DNA of 43,488 nucleotides. It comes from Dehalococcoidia bacterium. GTDB lineage: Bacteria > Chloroflexota > Dehalococcoidia > Lucifugimonadales > Lucifugimonadaceae. The stretch is from assembly GCA_014239735.1 (NCBI GenBank), contig JAAZYI010000029.1:1-43488 (forward strand), written 5' to 3'. The translations under genes were made by a program, and so were the position numbers. Below are positions 1 to 8,210 of the stretch, one piece after another. Positions within the stretch are counted from its first letter, which is position 1, and every line of letters begins with the position of its first letter. The notes beneath the pieces are model-generated. The model was given only the letters and a program-made list of their open reading frames with translations, made no database searches and had not been told where the DNA came from.

Positions 1-330
1 ATTCAATGTTTCCATCTGATTAGTTTTAGGGCTATGAAGCTTAGAGCCTACAGGAGCAAAAGCAATTTTTTGTTTTTCATACAAATTATTTGCTCCACAG
101 ACTACCTTGACTTGGTTTCCTCTGTCATTTACTAAAACTAAATTCAATCTGTCTGCATTAGGATGCTTAGATACTTCTAGGACCTCTCCCACTACTATTC
201 CTTCCCAGTTTCCTTGTTTCTGAACTGAGTCAACTTCGGTTCCAGCTAAAGTAAGTTTATGAAGAAGATCATCAATATTGCCCAGATCTATATCAACATA
301 TTTTTTTAACCAATTTATAGGTGCCTTCAT
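1..330 (-). CDS. pheT: Phenylalanyl-tRNA synthetase beta subunit, N-terminal part (runs off the window)
   Basis: PheT is the beta chain of the cytoplasmic (alpha-beta)2 enzyme that charges tRNA-Phe. Reading the minus strand from an ATG at 328-330 gives 110 codons without a stop, beginning MKAPINWLKKYVDIDLG. This is followed by a typical EMAP/OB-fold tRNA-binding segment (IVVGEVLEVSKHPNADRLNL, then VVCGANN and FAPVG). The gene lies 12 bases after the pheS stop, and an AGAAGGA ribosome-binding site lies in that gap, so it is co-transcribed with pheS. The remaining gene, including the B3/B4 editing domain, lies outside the window. Confidence 0.95.
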   Translation of the reverse strand, partial: MKAPINWLKKYVDIDLGNIDDLLHKLTLAGTEVDSVQKQGNWEGIVVGEVLEVSKHPNADRLNLVLVNDRGNQVKVVCGANNLYEKQKIAFAPVGSKLHSPKTNQMETLN

Positions 331-342
331 AAAATTCCTTCT

Positions 343-1338
343 CTAAAACTGATTTAAAAATCTAAGATCGTTTGAATAAAATAATCGAATATCGTCTATA
401 TCATGTTTTATCATTGCTATTCTTTCAGGCCCCATCCCAAAGGCAAATCCAGATATATTAGGGTCTGTGTATCCAGCTTTTTCAAAAACTTTTGGATGCA
501 CCATTCCAGCTCCAAGAATTTCCAGCCATTTACCTTCCCAAAATATTGACATATCCACACCGGGTTCTACAAAAGGAAAATAATCACATCTAAACCTAAT
601 TTTTGTATCACTTCCAAACATTTTCTTTGCAAATTCATAAAGAGTTCCTTTTAAATCAGCAAAAGTAAGATTCTTATCTACTGCCAAGGCTTCAACTTGA
701 TAGAAATGCCATTCATGGGTAGAGTCTGTGGCTTCATATCTATAACATTTACCTGGAACTATAACTCTTATGGGCGGGTCTTGGCTCTCCATTATTCTTG
801 CTTGCACAGGAGAAGTATGTGTTCGCAATAGCATCTTTTCGCCATTGCTATTCATTTTTTCATCAATCCACATTGTGTCCCACATGTCTCTAGCAGGGTG
901 GTCTTCAGGTATATTTAACATATCAAAATTATACTTATCCCATTCTATCTCTGGACCTTCAGCTATTTGAAATCCTAACGATGAAAAAGCTTTTTTTATT
1001 TCTCTCAAAATTTGGGTTACAGGGTGAAGCTTTCCAATCTTCTGTTCTCTTCCTGGTAAAAAATGGTCTAACCTATAATTTTGGTCCATTTTGCCTGATT
1101 CTAAGCCTTCTAAATGGTCATTATACATAGACTCAAGTTCCATTCTTAATTTATTCCCCAACATCCCCACTTCTTTTTTTATAGATGCATCAAGATTTTT
1201 AATATCTTTTAAAATTGAGGATAATTCTGACTTTCTTCCTAGAAACTTTATTTTCCATTCATCCAGTTCAGGTCTAGAATTACATGATTCTAAACCTAAA
1301 TTAGCTTGTTTTTGTAATTTTTTTAACTTTTCTAGCAA
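343..1338 (-). CDS. pheS: Phenylalanyl-tRNA synthetase alpha subunit
   Basis: This is the catalytic alpha chain (331 aa) of PheRS, which makes Phe-tRNA(Phe) in the cytosol. An N-terminal coiled-coil tRNA-binding arm covers about residues 1-90. It is followed by the class II core: HPVTQILREI, the FxSLGFQIAEGPEIEWD segment, the motif 2 region (RTHTSPVQARIM, CYRYEATDSTHEWHFYQVEA) and motif 3 (GFAFGMGPERIAMI). The length is normal. The start is TTG at 1336-1338, directly after an in-frame TAA, with AGGAAGG about 12 bases upstream; no ATG serves better. The pair pheS-pheT is transcribed leftwards. A TATAAT on the minus strand (plus coordinates 1428-1433) could be its -10 element, leaving a leader of about 80 nt. 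Confidence 0.97.
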   Translation of the reverse strand: MLEKLKKLQKQANLGLESCNSRPELDEWKIKFLGRKSELSSILKDIKNLDASIKKEVGMLGNKLRMELESMYNDHLEGLESGKMDQNYRLDHFLPGREQKIGKLHPVTQILREIKKAFSSLGFQIAEGPEIEWDKYNFDMLNIPEDHPARDMWDTMWIDEKMNSNGEKMLLRTHTSPVQARIMESQDPPIRVIVPGKCYRYEATDSTHEWHFYQVEALAVDKNLTFADLKGTLYEFAKKMFGSDTKIRFRCDYFPFVEPGVDMSIFWEGKWLEILGAGMVHPKVFEKAGYTDPNISGFAFGMGPERIAMIKHDIDDIRLFYSNDLRFLNQF

Positions 1339-1434
1339 TTAATTGCTTAACCTTCCTGTAATTCCTTATTTGGCTTAATTTGTTAAAAAATTAGGAATTG
1401 CATATAAACTTAAGTTGAATTTTATCTATTATAG

Positions 1435-1463
1435 TTGAACTATCAAGTTTATTTAAGTACAAT
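1435..1463 (+). promoter_or_regulatory. Sigma-70-type promoter for the DUF5679-like gene
   Basis: TTGAAC (1435-1440) and TACAAT (1458-1463) are separated by exactly 17 bases, close to the sigma-70 consensus. Transcription would start near 1470. The gene's AGGAGGG ribosome-binding site is at 1509-1515, five bases before the ATG at 1521. The region also separates this gene from divergent pheS. Confidence 0.6.
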
Positions 1464-1520
1464 CTTTATATTAAATTAGATGTAATTTTAGTTACTCTAG
1501 TATCAATTAGGAGGGCTTCA

Positions 1521-1703
1521 ATGAAGTTAACAGCTTATAGTGTTAAATTAAAGAAGGTTGTAGAAATCGCAAATCCAAAAATAGTTACTATGAAGAACGG
1601 AAGAAAAGCAGTTCAAGGTGTAGCTGCAGAGGATCCATCTTCAAAAGTATTTAGAATACTAAGCGACAAGGATGTTGCAGAGGTTGAAAAGCAAATAAGT
1701 TAA
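1521..1703 (+). CDS. DUF5679-like small protein without its zinc cysteines
   Basis: This 60-residue protein matches, from memory, the small DUF5679 zinc-ribbon family (core like AYCVKCK..EIKNPK.VTMKNGR.A.QG.CP.CGTK.FRI). The shared core is clear here: EIANPKIVTMKNGRKAVQGV and KVFRIL. All four expected cysteines are absent: the first knuckle reads AYSVKLKKV and the second GVAAEDPSSK. The protein has no cysteine at all, so it cannot bind zinc in the usual way. It has its own promoter, a strong ribosome-binding site and a strong terminator, so it looks well expressed and monocistronic. The function is unknown; a nucleic-acid- or ribosome-associated role is only a guess. Confidence 0.75.
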   Translation: MKLTAYSVKLKKVVEIANPKIVTMKNGRKAVQGVAAEDPSSKVFRILSDKDVAEVEKQIS

Positions 1704-1725
1704 TTAAACTATTTATTACCTTACA

Positions 1726-1763
1726 ATAAAGAGCGACTCACTGTTAAAGTGAGTCGCTTTATT
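1726..1763 (+). terminator. Strong rho-independent terminator
   Basis: A nine-base-pair stem (GCGACTCAC 1733-1741 with GTGAGTCGC 1749-1757) closes a seven-base loop. It is extended by A-T pairs (AATAAAG against TTTATT) flanking one unpaired A. The 3' side ends in a T-rich run. It follows the DUF5679-like stop by about 20 bases and insulates it from the aldo/keto reductase-trp operon. Confidence 0.85.
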
Positions 1764-1776
1764 GTTTAATATGTAA

Positions 1777-1798
1777 TTTCAACAAAAGGAGTTTTCAC
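1777..1798 (+). repeat. 22-base exact repeat, copy 1 (covers the aldo/keto reductase RBS)
   Basis: These 22 bases, including the AAAGGAG ribosome-binding site of the next gene, recur exactly on the same strand at 10550-10571, where they lie inside hflC (antisense to it). Flanking bases differ. Confidence 0.7.
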
Positions 1799-1799
1799 T

Positions 1800-2714
1800 G
1801 TGGAAAAAGTTCAACTAGGAAATACAGGCTTAAATGTTAGCAGGCTAGGGATAGGTTTATCAGAAATTGGATCAAGTGATGAATCTGTTGCAAAAGAAGT
1901 GCTAGTTAATGCATTTGATTCAGGAATAAATTTTTTTGATACTGCATCTTGCTACAACAGAAGTGAAGAGTTTTTCGGAAAAGTAATGTCTTCCAACAGA
2001 GATGAAATAATTTTAGCTTCAAAATGTGGTCATGCTTCAAAGTTTGATGCCAATTTAAAAGATTGGAGCTACGAAGGAGTTAAATTAAGCATCGAAAGAA
2101 GTTTAAAGTTATTAAAAACTGACAGATTAGATTTAATTCAGATTCATTCCTGCACTCTTAAAGAATTAAGTGAAGGGGAGACTTTTAAGGCTATGAGTGA
2201 AGCCAAAGAAGAAGGAAAAGTATTGCATTTAGGTTTTAGCGGAGATAACGAAGCTGCAATATGGGCTGCAAAAAGCGGTCTATTCGAAACAATCCAGACA
2301 AGTTTTAATTTGGTGGAACAAAAAGCTAGGTATGAGCTACTTGGGATCGTAAAAAAGAATAATATCGGCCTTATAGCTAAAAGGCCGATAGCTAATGGAG
2401 CATGGAGAGCATTGGAAAATCCACATGTTCATTCTGCCCCTTCAAATTACGCCGAAGAATATTATAAGAGGGCTCAAATTATTGGTACACAAGGCCGATT
2501 AGAAGATGAGCCAGAAGACAGAATATTAACATCTATGGGTTTTGTATTTAGCTTCAGCGAAGTAAGCGTAGGAATAATTGGAACTCAAAACCCTACTCAT
2601 TTGAAAAGTAATGTAGATATATTTAATAAGTCCCTCCCTATAAGCAGTAAAACAATCAGTGAACTTTGCGAAAGATACGATAATTTAGGAAAAAACTGGG
2701 AACAAAGAACCTAA
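1800..2714 (+). CDS. Aldo/keto reductase
   Basis: This is an NAD(P)H-dependent (beta/alpha)8 oxidoreductase of 304 aa that reduces carbonyls; its substrate is unknown. The family tetrad is complete: D47 (NFFDTAS), Y52, K75 (ILASKCG) and H116 (DLIQIHS). The N-terminus MEKVQLGNTGLNVSRLGIG is typical. Near the C-terminus, SVGIIGTQNPTHLKSN matches the cofactor-binding end of the family. The start is GTG at 1800 with AAAGGAG eight bases upstream. The TAA stop overlaps the trpS ATG by one base, so the gene heads the trp operon. No known tryptophan-biosynthesis role explains this, and it may simply share the promoter. Confidence 0.92.
   Translation: MEKVQLGNTGLNVSRLGIGLSEIGSSDESVAKEVLVNAFDSGINFFDTASCYNRSEEFFGKVMSSNRDEIILASKCGHASKFDANLKDWSYEGVKLSIERSLKLLKTDRLDLIQIHSCTLKELSEGETFKAMSEAKEEGKVLHLGFSGDNEAAIWAAKSGLFETIQTSFNLVEQKARYELLGIVKKNNIGLIAKRPIANGAWRALENPHVHSAPSNYAEEYYKRAQIIGTQGRLEDEPEDRILTSMGFVFSFSEVSVGIIGTQNPTHLKSNVDIFNKSLPISSKTISELCERYDNLGKNWEQRT
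2363..2390. repeat. 10-bp perfect inverted repeat inside the aldo/keto reductase gene
   Basis: TATCGGCCTT (2363-2372) pairs perfectly with AAGGCCGATA (2381-2390) around an eight-base loop. The stem is GC-rich for this genome and lies in coding sequence (IGLIAKRPIA). No T-run follows. Confidence 0.6.
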
Positions 2715-3724
2715 TGTCTAATAAGAAAAGGATACTAACAGGAATTAGACCAACGGGAGCTTTGCATCTAGGCCATTACGCTGGAGCCTTAGAAACTTGG
2801 CTGGAATTTCAAGATTCCTACGAATCATTTTTTTTAATAGCTGACTATCAAGCCTTAGGAGATAACTTTGATGATATTGATAAAATAACTGATTCAGTCA
2901 AACAAGTAACAATTGATTGGCTTTCTGTTGGATTAGACCCATCAAAAAGTAATTTTGTAATACAAAGTTATGTTCCAGAGCATGCAGAATTAACTATGCT
3001 ATTGAGTTTTGTAACTCCTCTAGGAATGTTAGAAAGAAATCCAACTTTAAAAGGTGAACTAGATCAGTTATCTGTTGAGAAGAGAACAGTAGGTTTTTTT
3101 AACTATCCAATGAGCCAAGTAGCGGATATTCTTTTGCCTAGAGCAGACCTTGTTCCAGTTGGAGAAGACCAAGCTCCACATATCGAAATGACAAGAGAAG
3201 TTGTAAGGAAATTTAATAGAATTTTTGAACCAATTTTTAAAGAACCTGATATTAAAATTGGAAGAGTTCCTAGATTAAAAGGGGTAGATGGAAATAACAA
3301 AATGAGTAAATCTAAAGGGAATGTTATTGAGCTAAGATTTTCAGAAGATCAAGTAAATAAAGCTGTAATGTCAATGTATACAGATCCAAAAAGATTGAAA
3401 GCTACGGATCCTGGGACAGTAGAAGGAAATCCCCTATTTCAATATCATGATGCATTCAATCCAGACAAGGAAAAAGTGGAAGACTTTAAGAAAAGATATA
3501 GAGAGGGCACTGTAGGAGATGTGGAAGTAAAAAAAGATCTCGCTGAAGCCTTAAATAATTTTCTTGGCCCTATAAGAGAAAAAAGGGAATATTATGAACA
3601 TAATCCTAAAGAAATCGAAGATGCCTTACTATCTGGAACAAACAATGCAAGAGAAATAGCCAGTGAAACAATGAAGATGGTTAGGTCCGCAATGAAGATA
3701 GATTCATATACAACAAAATGGTAG
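2714..3724 (+). CDS. trpS: Tryptophanyl-tRNA synthetase
   Basis: This class I synthetase (336 aa, normal length) charges tRNA-Trp. The HIGH-type motif is HLGH (18-21, in RPTGALHLGHYAGAL), and KMSKS is exact at 196-200 (VDGNNKMSKSKGN). PVGEDQAPHIEMTRE is the usual adenylate/Trp-pocket segment. The start ATG overlaps the preceding TAA by one base, and the end overlaps the trpE start by seven bases. The gene is therefore translationally coupled at both ends and sits at the head of the tryptophan biosynthesis genes. That arrangement links supply and use of tryptophan in one transcript. Confidence 0.97.
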   Translation: MSNKKRILTGIRPTGALHLGHYAGALETWLEFQDSYESFFLIADYQALGDNFDDIDKITDSVKQVTIDWLSVGLDPSKSNFVIQSYVPEHAELTMLLSFVTPLGMLERNPTLKGELDQLSVEKRTVGFFNYPMSQVADILLPRADLVPVGEDQAPHIEMTREVVRKFNRIFEPIFKEPDIKIGRVPRLKGVDGNNKMSKSKGNVIELRFSEDQVNKAVMSMYTDPKRLKATDPGTVEGNPLFQYHDAFNPDKEKVEDFKKRYREGTVGDVEVKKDLAEALNNFLGPIREKREYYEHNPKEIEDALLSGTNNAREIASETMKMVRSAMKIDSYTTKW

Positions 3725-5187
3725 CTAAGAATTCTGCTTCTCCAAATTTTAATAATTTCAAGAGTCTGTCAAACTCTTATAACTATATTCCTGTATTTAT
3801 TAAAATTGATAAGGGAGAGTTTTCTCCAGTATCTGTTTATAAAAACCTAAAAAATAAATCAAATTCCTTTCTACTTGAATCAGTAGAAGGGAATAAAGAT
3901 TTTGCGAGATATAGCTTCATAGGAATAAGCCCCAAAGAAATTATAAAAACAGGAAGCAAAGAGAAAATTTCAAATATTGACCCACTTAAGATCCTTGAAA
4001 AAAGTATGAGTAATATAAAAAGGGCTGAGCTAACTGATCTGCCTCAATTTAATGGTGGTGCAGTAGGCTTTCTATCATACGAATCAGTGAGTTATTTTGA
4101 ACCAAGTGTAAAAAAAATTGAAGATTCTTTAACCTACTTTCCTGAAAGTATTTTTCTCATAGGAAGCTCTTTAATTATCTTTGATCATGAAGAGGAAAGT
4201 ATTTTTGTTGTGAGTAATGCAGATTTAAGAGAGGACGCTGACCTAGAAGGAAAATACAATTCTTGCTTAGAAGAAATAGAGGAAATAATTCCTCAAATAA
4301 TTGAATCGAGCATTGGCGATGAAAAAACTAGTGATGAAAAAAATGAACTGGAGATAGAACACATAACACCAAAAGAAAAATTTATGGAGTCAGTAGAAAA
4401 TACTAAAAAATTAATTTATGAAGGGGAAATGATTCAGGCAGTTATGTCACAAAAACTCAAAGTTAAAACTAACTCATCCCCTATAGATATTTTTAATTCT
4501 CTAAGAAACATTAATCCTTCGCCCTATATGTTTTTACTGGATTTCGAAAACTTTCAAATAATTGGATCATCTCCTGAATTATTGGTTAAGTTAGATGATA
4601 ATAAAATTGCTGTCCATCCTATAGCTGGAACCCGACCAAGAGGAAGCACAGATAATGAAGATCAAGATAATGAAAAAGATTTATTAAGTGATGAAAAAGA
4701 AATATCAGAACATTTAATGCTTCTAGATCTAGGACGAAATGACTTAGGAAAAATTGCTAAACCTGGAACAGTTAATGTGACTCAACAGATGGAAATAGAA
4801 AGATATTCTCATGTTATGCATATAGTGTCCCATGTAGAAGCAGAGATATCTGATAAATACAATGCATATGATGTTCTTAGATCAGCCTTTCCTGCTGGAA
4901 CAGTAAGTGGAGCCCCTAAAGTTAGGGCGATGAAGCAAATTTCAGAAAAAGAACCTTTTGAGCGCGGTCCTTATTCTGGTGCAGTTGGATACTTCTCTTT
5001 TGATGGGAGTATGGATACAGCAATAGCTATAAGAACAATTGTATTAAAAGAAAATACTGCAATAATTCAAGCTGGAGCAGGAATTGTGGCTGACTCAGAT
5101 CCTGAAACAGAACATAACGAATGTTTAGCTAAGATGGGGGCATTGATTAAAGCTTTAGAATATGCAGAAAAATCAAAAAATCCATAA
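3718..5187 (+). CDS. trpE: Anthranilate synthase component I
   Basis: TrpE converts chorismate plus ammonia (from TrpG) to anthranilate, the first step of tryptophan synthesis. Its 489 aa contain the N-terminal regulatory motif LLES (52-55) that binds the feedback inhibitor tryptophan. The chorismate-binding core carries PIAGTRPRG (from 300), LLDLGRNDLGK, FPAGTVSGAPKVRA, GPYSGAVGY and AIAIRT. PIAGT, with alanine rather than lysine, is the TrpE rather than the PabB form. It overlaps trpS by seven bases and the next paralog by 26, so all are read from one message. Confidence 0.96.
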   Translation: MVAKNSASPNFNNFKSLSNSYNYIPVFIKIDKGEFSPVSVYKNLKNKSNSFLLESVEGNKDFARYSFIGISPKEIIKTGSKEKISNIDPLKILEKSMSNIKRAELTDLPQFNGGAVGFLSYESVSYFEPSVKKIEDSLTYFPESIFLIGSSLIIFDHEEESIFVVSNADLREDADLEGKYNSCLEEIEEIIPQIIESSIGDEKTSDEKNELEIEHITPKEKFMESVENTKKLIYEGEMIQAVMSQKLKVKTNSSPIDIFNSLRNINPSPYMFLLDFENFQIIGSSPELLVKLDDNKIAVHPIAGTRPRGSTDNEDQDNEKDLLSDEKEISEHLMLLDLGRNDLGKIAKPGTVNVTQQMEIERYSHVMHIVSHVEAEISDKYNAYDVLRSAFPAGTVSGAPKVRAMKQISEKEPFERGPYSGAVGYFSFDGSMDTAIAIRTIVLKENTAIIQAGAGIVADSDPETEHNECLAKMGALIKALEYAEKSKNP

Positions 5188-6589
5188 TCATATTTTTCCT
5201 AATCTAAATAAATATGAAAAACTTTCTAAAGAATATAAGTCGGTCACTTTATCGACTGAAATTTCTAATTTTAATATTGATGGAGTTTCATTATTTAATT
5301 ATTTAAGCTCTGTTCAAAAAATACCTGGTTTTATATTTCAAAAAATACCTAGCGGCGGAACATATCCATATAAGACTATGATTGGTATCGAAATAGAGGA
5401 AATAATAGATATAAATGATACTAATCCAATGATAAAACTGAGGAAGATACTAAAAGAACAAAAAGAGAATGTTTATTGTGAAAAAAACATTGACCATGTT
5501 GGGGCGTTTGGTTATGTATCTTATGAATGTTTTAAATATTTTGAAAAGACATCTAATCTAAAAACAGATCCTTTAGGTTGCCCAGAATCTCTTTTCTTAA
5601 TACCTAGAACAATCGCAACAATCTATCATGATAAAAACGCAATAACACTATCAACAATTGTGCCTTCATCTAAAGGCAATAATGCTTACAAAGAAGGTAA
5701 AGCTAAACTTCAGGATTTAATAAAAAGAATAAATTCGTTCAAATTAAATTTAAATGAACTTAATGACCAAATTGATAAATTTTTAAATACCAAAAGCTTT
5801 CCAGTAGTAGAAAAAAAAGAATACCTAAAAAACATATCAATTATAAAAAAACAAATTATTGAAGGTGAATTAATCCAGTGTGTTTTAACACAGAGGTTTC
5901 AAAAATCTGCAGAAATAGGAAATAATGCTTTGATTTACCATCTTTCTAAGAGCTATCCATCAGAATATATATACCAATTGGTTTGCCCCGACCTATCTAT
6001 CACAGGATCATCCCCAGAAATGTTTCTCGAAGTCAAAGATAATGTTGCAACAATAAGGCCAGTTGCAGGAACTATTGGCAACAATCCTGATATAGAAGAT
6101 CATGATTTGGAAATTAAATTAAAATCTAGCATTAAAGATAAAGCTGAGCACATTATGCTAGTAGATTTAGCAAGAAATGACCTAGGAAAAGTATCAGAAA
6201 AAGGAACAGTTAAAGTTAAAAGTTTAATGGAAACTCAAATATATAATAATGTAATACATCTTGTTTCAGAGGTAACTGGAATTATAACTAAAAACAAAGA
6301 TTCCCTAGATGCATTTTCGTCTACATTCCCAATAGGAACGCTGATTGGGGCTCCAAAAATTAGAGCTTCTGAACTTATCAATGACCTGGAGCCAGAAGGA
6401 AGGGGTCCATACTGCGGAGCAATAGGTTGGTTTTCAAAAAATGGAGATATTGAAACTAGCACCATAATAAGAACAATAATAAAAAAAGATAGAGAAGTTT
6501 CATTCAACGGAGGAGGAGGAATAGTATTCGACTCTATTCCTGAGGTAGAATATCAAGAAACCTTAGACAAAATGAAAGCTTTTATATAA
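5162..6589 (+). CDS. Second TrpE/PabB-type chorismate-utilising enzyme
   Basis: This 475-aa paralog of the preceding TrpE keeps the catalytic framework: EGELIQCVLTQR, GSSPEMFLE, RPVAGT (from 299), LVDLARNDLGK, IGAPKIRA and GPYCGAIGW...TIIRT. It lacks the tryptophan-binding LLES motif (the region reads FIFQKIPSGG, 57-66). PRG after the AGT motif is replaced by IGNN. Some stretches (GAPKIRA, YCGAIGW, STIIRT) recall PabB, but the PabB lysine (PIKGT) is absent. It may be a feedback-insensitive anthranilate synthase, or an aminodeoxychorismate synthase sharing TrpG as glutaminase. The ATG at 5162 overlaps trpE by 26 bases, and trpG follows after two bases. Confidence 0.85.
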   Translation: MQKNQKIHNHIFPNLNKYEKLSKEYKSVTLSTEISNFNIDGVSLFNYLSSVQKIPGFIFQKIPSGGTYPYKTMIGIEIEEIIDINDTNPMIKLRKILKEQKENVYCEKNIDHVGAFGYVSYECFKYFEKTSNLKTDPLGCPESLFLIPRTIATIYHDKNAITLSTIVPSSKGNNAYKEGKAKLQDLIKRINSFKLNLNELNDQIDKFLNTKSFPVVEKKEYLKNISIIKKQIIEGELIQCVLTQRFQKSAEIGNNALIYHLSKSYPSEYIYQLVCPDLSITGSSPEMFLEVKDNVATIRPVAGTIGNNPDIEDHDLEIKLKSSIKDKAEHIMLVDLARNDLGKVSEKGTVKVKSLMETQIYNNVIHLVSEVTGIITKNKDSLDAFSSTFPIGTLIGAPKIRASELINDLEPEGRGPYCGAIGWFSKNGDIETSTIIRTIIKKDREVSFNGGGGIVFDSIPEVEYQETLDKMKAFI

Positions 6590-6591
6590 AT

Positions 6592-7155
6592 ATGATTGTT
6601 CTATTAGATAATTATGACAGTTTCACTTATAACCTTTTTCAATACATGATTGATCTTGGGGCGCAGGTCAATGTATACAGAAATGATGAAATAGATATAA
6701 AAGAAATTGAATCTTTAAACCCTGAAAAAATAGTTATATCTCCTGGCCCTTCAAATCCAGAAAATGCAGGAATTTCAGAAAAATTAATTAAACATATGGC
6801 TCCTAAAGTTCCTATACTGGGTGTTTGCTTAGGACATCAATGCATCGGCTCAACATTTGGGGCAAAAGTTGGATATGCAGGAGAAATAAAACACGGGAAA
6901 ACTTCTTTAATTACACATGATGGCAAAGGTATTTTTAAAAACATAAAGAATCCTCTTAAAGTAGTAAGATATCATTCACTTGCAATAGATGAAGAAACAT
7001 TACCTGAAGAATTAGAGGTTTCTTCTAGAAGTGATAGTGGGGTTATAATGGGAGTTAGGCATAAGAAATATAATGTAGAAGGAATACAATTCCACCCTGA
7101 ATCAATTTTTACAGAGTTCGGAATGGAAATGATAGGAAACTTTTTAGATAAATGA
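6592..7155 (+). CDS. trpG: Anthranilate synthase component II, glutamine amidotransferase
   Basis: This class I glutaminase (187 aa) supplies ammonia to TrpE. The nucleophile C79 lies in LGVCLGHQ, and H168 with E170 in FHPES complete the triad. SPGPSNPENAG is the oxyanion region. It starts two bases after the second trpE-like gene and overlaps trpD through ATGA. Family members in other bacteria also serve aminodeoxychorismate synthase, and the adjacent paralog makes such sharing plausible here. Confidence 0.95.
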   Translation: MIVLLDNYDSFTYNLFQYMIDLGAQVNVYRNDEIDIKEIESLNPEKIVISPGPSNPENAGISEKLIKHMAPKVPILGVCLGHQCIGSTFGAKVGYAGEIKHGKTSLITHDGKGIFKNIKNPLKVVRYHSLAIDEETLPEELEVSSRSDSGVIMGVRHKKYNVEGIQFHPESIFTEFGMEMIGNFLDK

Positions 7156-8207
7156 TGCAAGATAAAAATATAACAGAAGCAATAAAATTAATTTCAAATA
7201 ATCAAGATTTATCCTTTGAATTAGCTAATTCAACAATGGATGAAATAATGAGAGGAGATGTAACTCCAGCCCAATTCGGATCATTTATTATGGGTCTAAA
7301 AATGAAGGGTGAGACATCTACAGAAATCGCTGGACTTGCTACAGGAATGAGAGAAAAATCATTGAAAGTAGAACTAGATGAACCTCTTTTAGATACATGC
7401 GGCACAGGCGGAGATGGATTAAAAACTTTTAATATCTCTACGTCTGTTGCTTTCGTGGTTGCAGGTGCTGGAGTTAAGGTTGCCAAACATGGGAACAGAG
7501 CAATATCTGGATCTTCAGGAAGTGCAGATGTTTTAGAGGAAATGGGAGTAAAAATAACACTATCTCCATACTCAGTTAAAAAATGTATTGAAGAAATTGG
7601 GATAGGCTTCATTTTTGCTCAATCATTTCATCCAGCAATGAAATTTGCTTCCCCATTAAGAAGGGAGGTAGGAGTTCCTACTGTATTTAATATATTGGGG
7701 CCTTTAACAAACCCTGCAGGAGCATCTAACCAATTAATAGGAATATCTAATTATGAAGCAGCTGAAAAAGTCGCAGAAGCACTGAAAATTCTTGGTACTG
7801 ACAATTCATTAGTGGTAAATGGCCATAACAATCTTGATGAAGTAAGTATTGAAGGAAATACAACTATTTGGCAGGTATCAGGAGACTCTGTGAAAAGAAG
7901 AAGGGCAAGAATATCCGACTTTGGGCTCCCAGAATCGAATTTAAATAATTTAGTTGTTGATAGTATTTCTGAAAGTGCTGAAACTATTAAAGATATATTT
8001 AATGGAAAGGGTTCTGACCCATTAGATGAAAGTCCAATTGCATCAAGGCGTAATGCGGTAATAATAAATTCAGCTGCAGCATTGGTCGCTTCAGGAAAAA
8101 CTAGTAGTTTTAATGATGCTGCTGAGATGGCAAAAACTTCAATAGATAGTGGTGGCGCCCAATCCAAATTATTAGAGCTGGCAAATTTGAGTAATAAAAT
8201 GGACTAA
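7152..8207 (+). CDS. trpD: Anthranilate phosphoribosyltransferase
   Basis: TrpD joins PRPP and anthranilate to phosphoribosyl-anthranilate. It is a 351-aa type-III-fold phosphoribosyltransferase with the diagnostic GTGGD (84-88), KHGNR (112-116) and SGSADVLEEMGV segments, then NILGPLTNPAG. It begins with two successive ATG codons; the first overlaps the trpG stop. The trpC ATG follows three bases after the stop. TrpD is a separate gene, not fused to trpG as in enteric bacteria. Confidence 0.96.
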   Translation: MMQDKNITEAIKLISNNQDLSFELANSTMDEIMRGDVTPAQFGSFIMGLKMKGETSTEIAGLATGMREKSLKVELDEPLLDTCGTGGDGLKTFNISTSVAFVVAGAGVKVAKHGNRAISGSSGSADVLEEMGVKITLSPYSVKKCIEEIGIGFIFAQSFHPAMKFASPLRREVGVPTVFNILGPLTNPAGASNQLIGISNYEAAEKVAEALKILGTDNSLVVNGHNNLDEVSIEGNTTIWQVSGDSVKRRRARISDFGLPESNLNNLVVDSISESAETIKDIFNGKGSDPLDESPIASRRNAVIINSAAALVASGKTSSFNDAAEMAKTSIDSGGAQSKLLELANLSNKMD

Positions 8208-8210
8208 TTA

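Noticed and set aside
770-970. Open frames opposite to pheS and similar long frames opposite hflC, trpD, amidase, katG
   Set aside because: They are antisense shadows of well-supported genes, with no ribosome-binding site or recognisable domain.
1361-1400. pheST attenuator in the leader
   Set aside because: A seven-base AATTCCT/AGGAATT pairing exists, but I see no Phe-rich leader peptide and no competing terminator.
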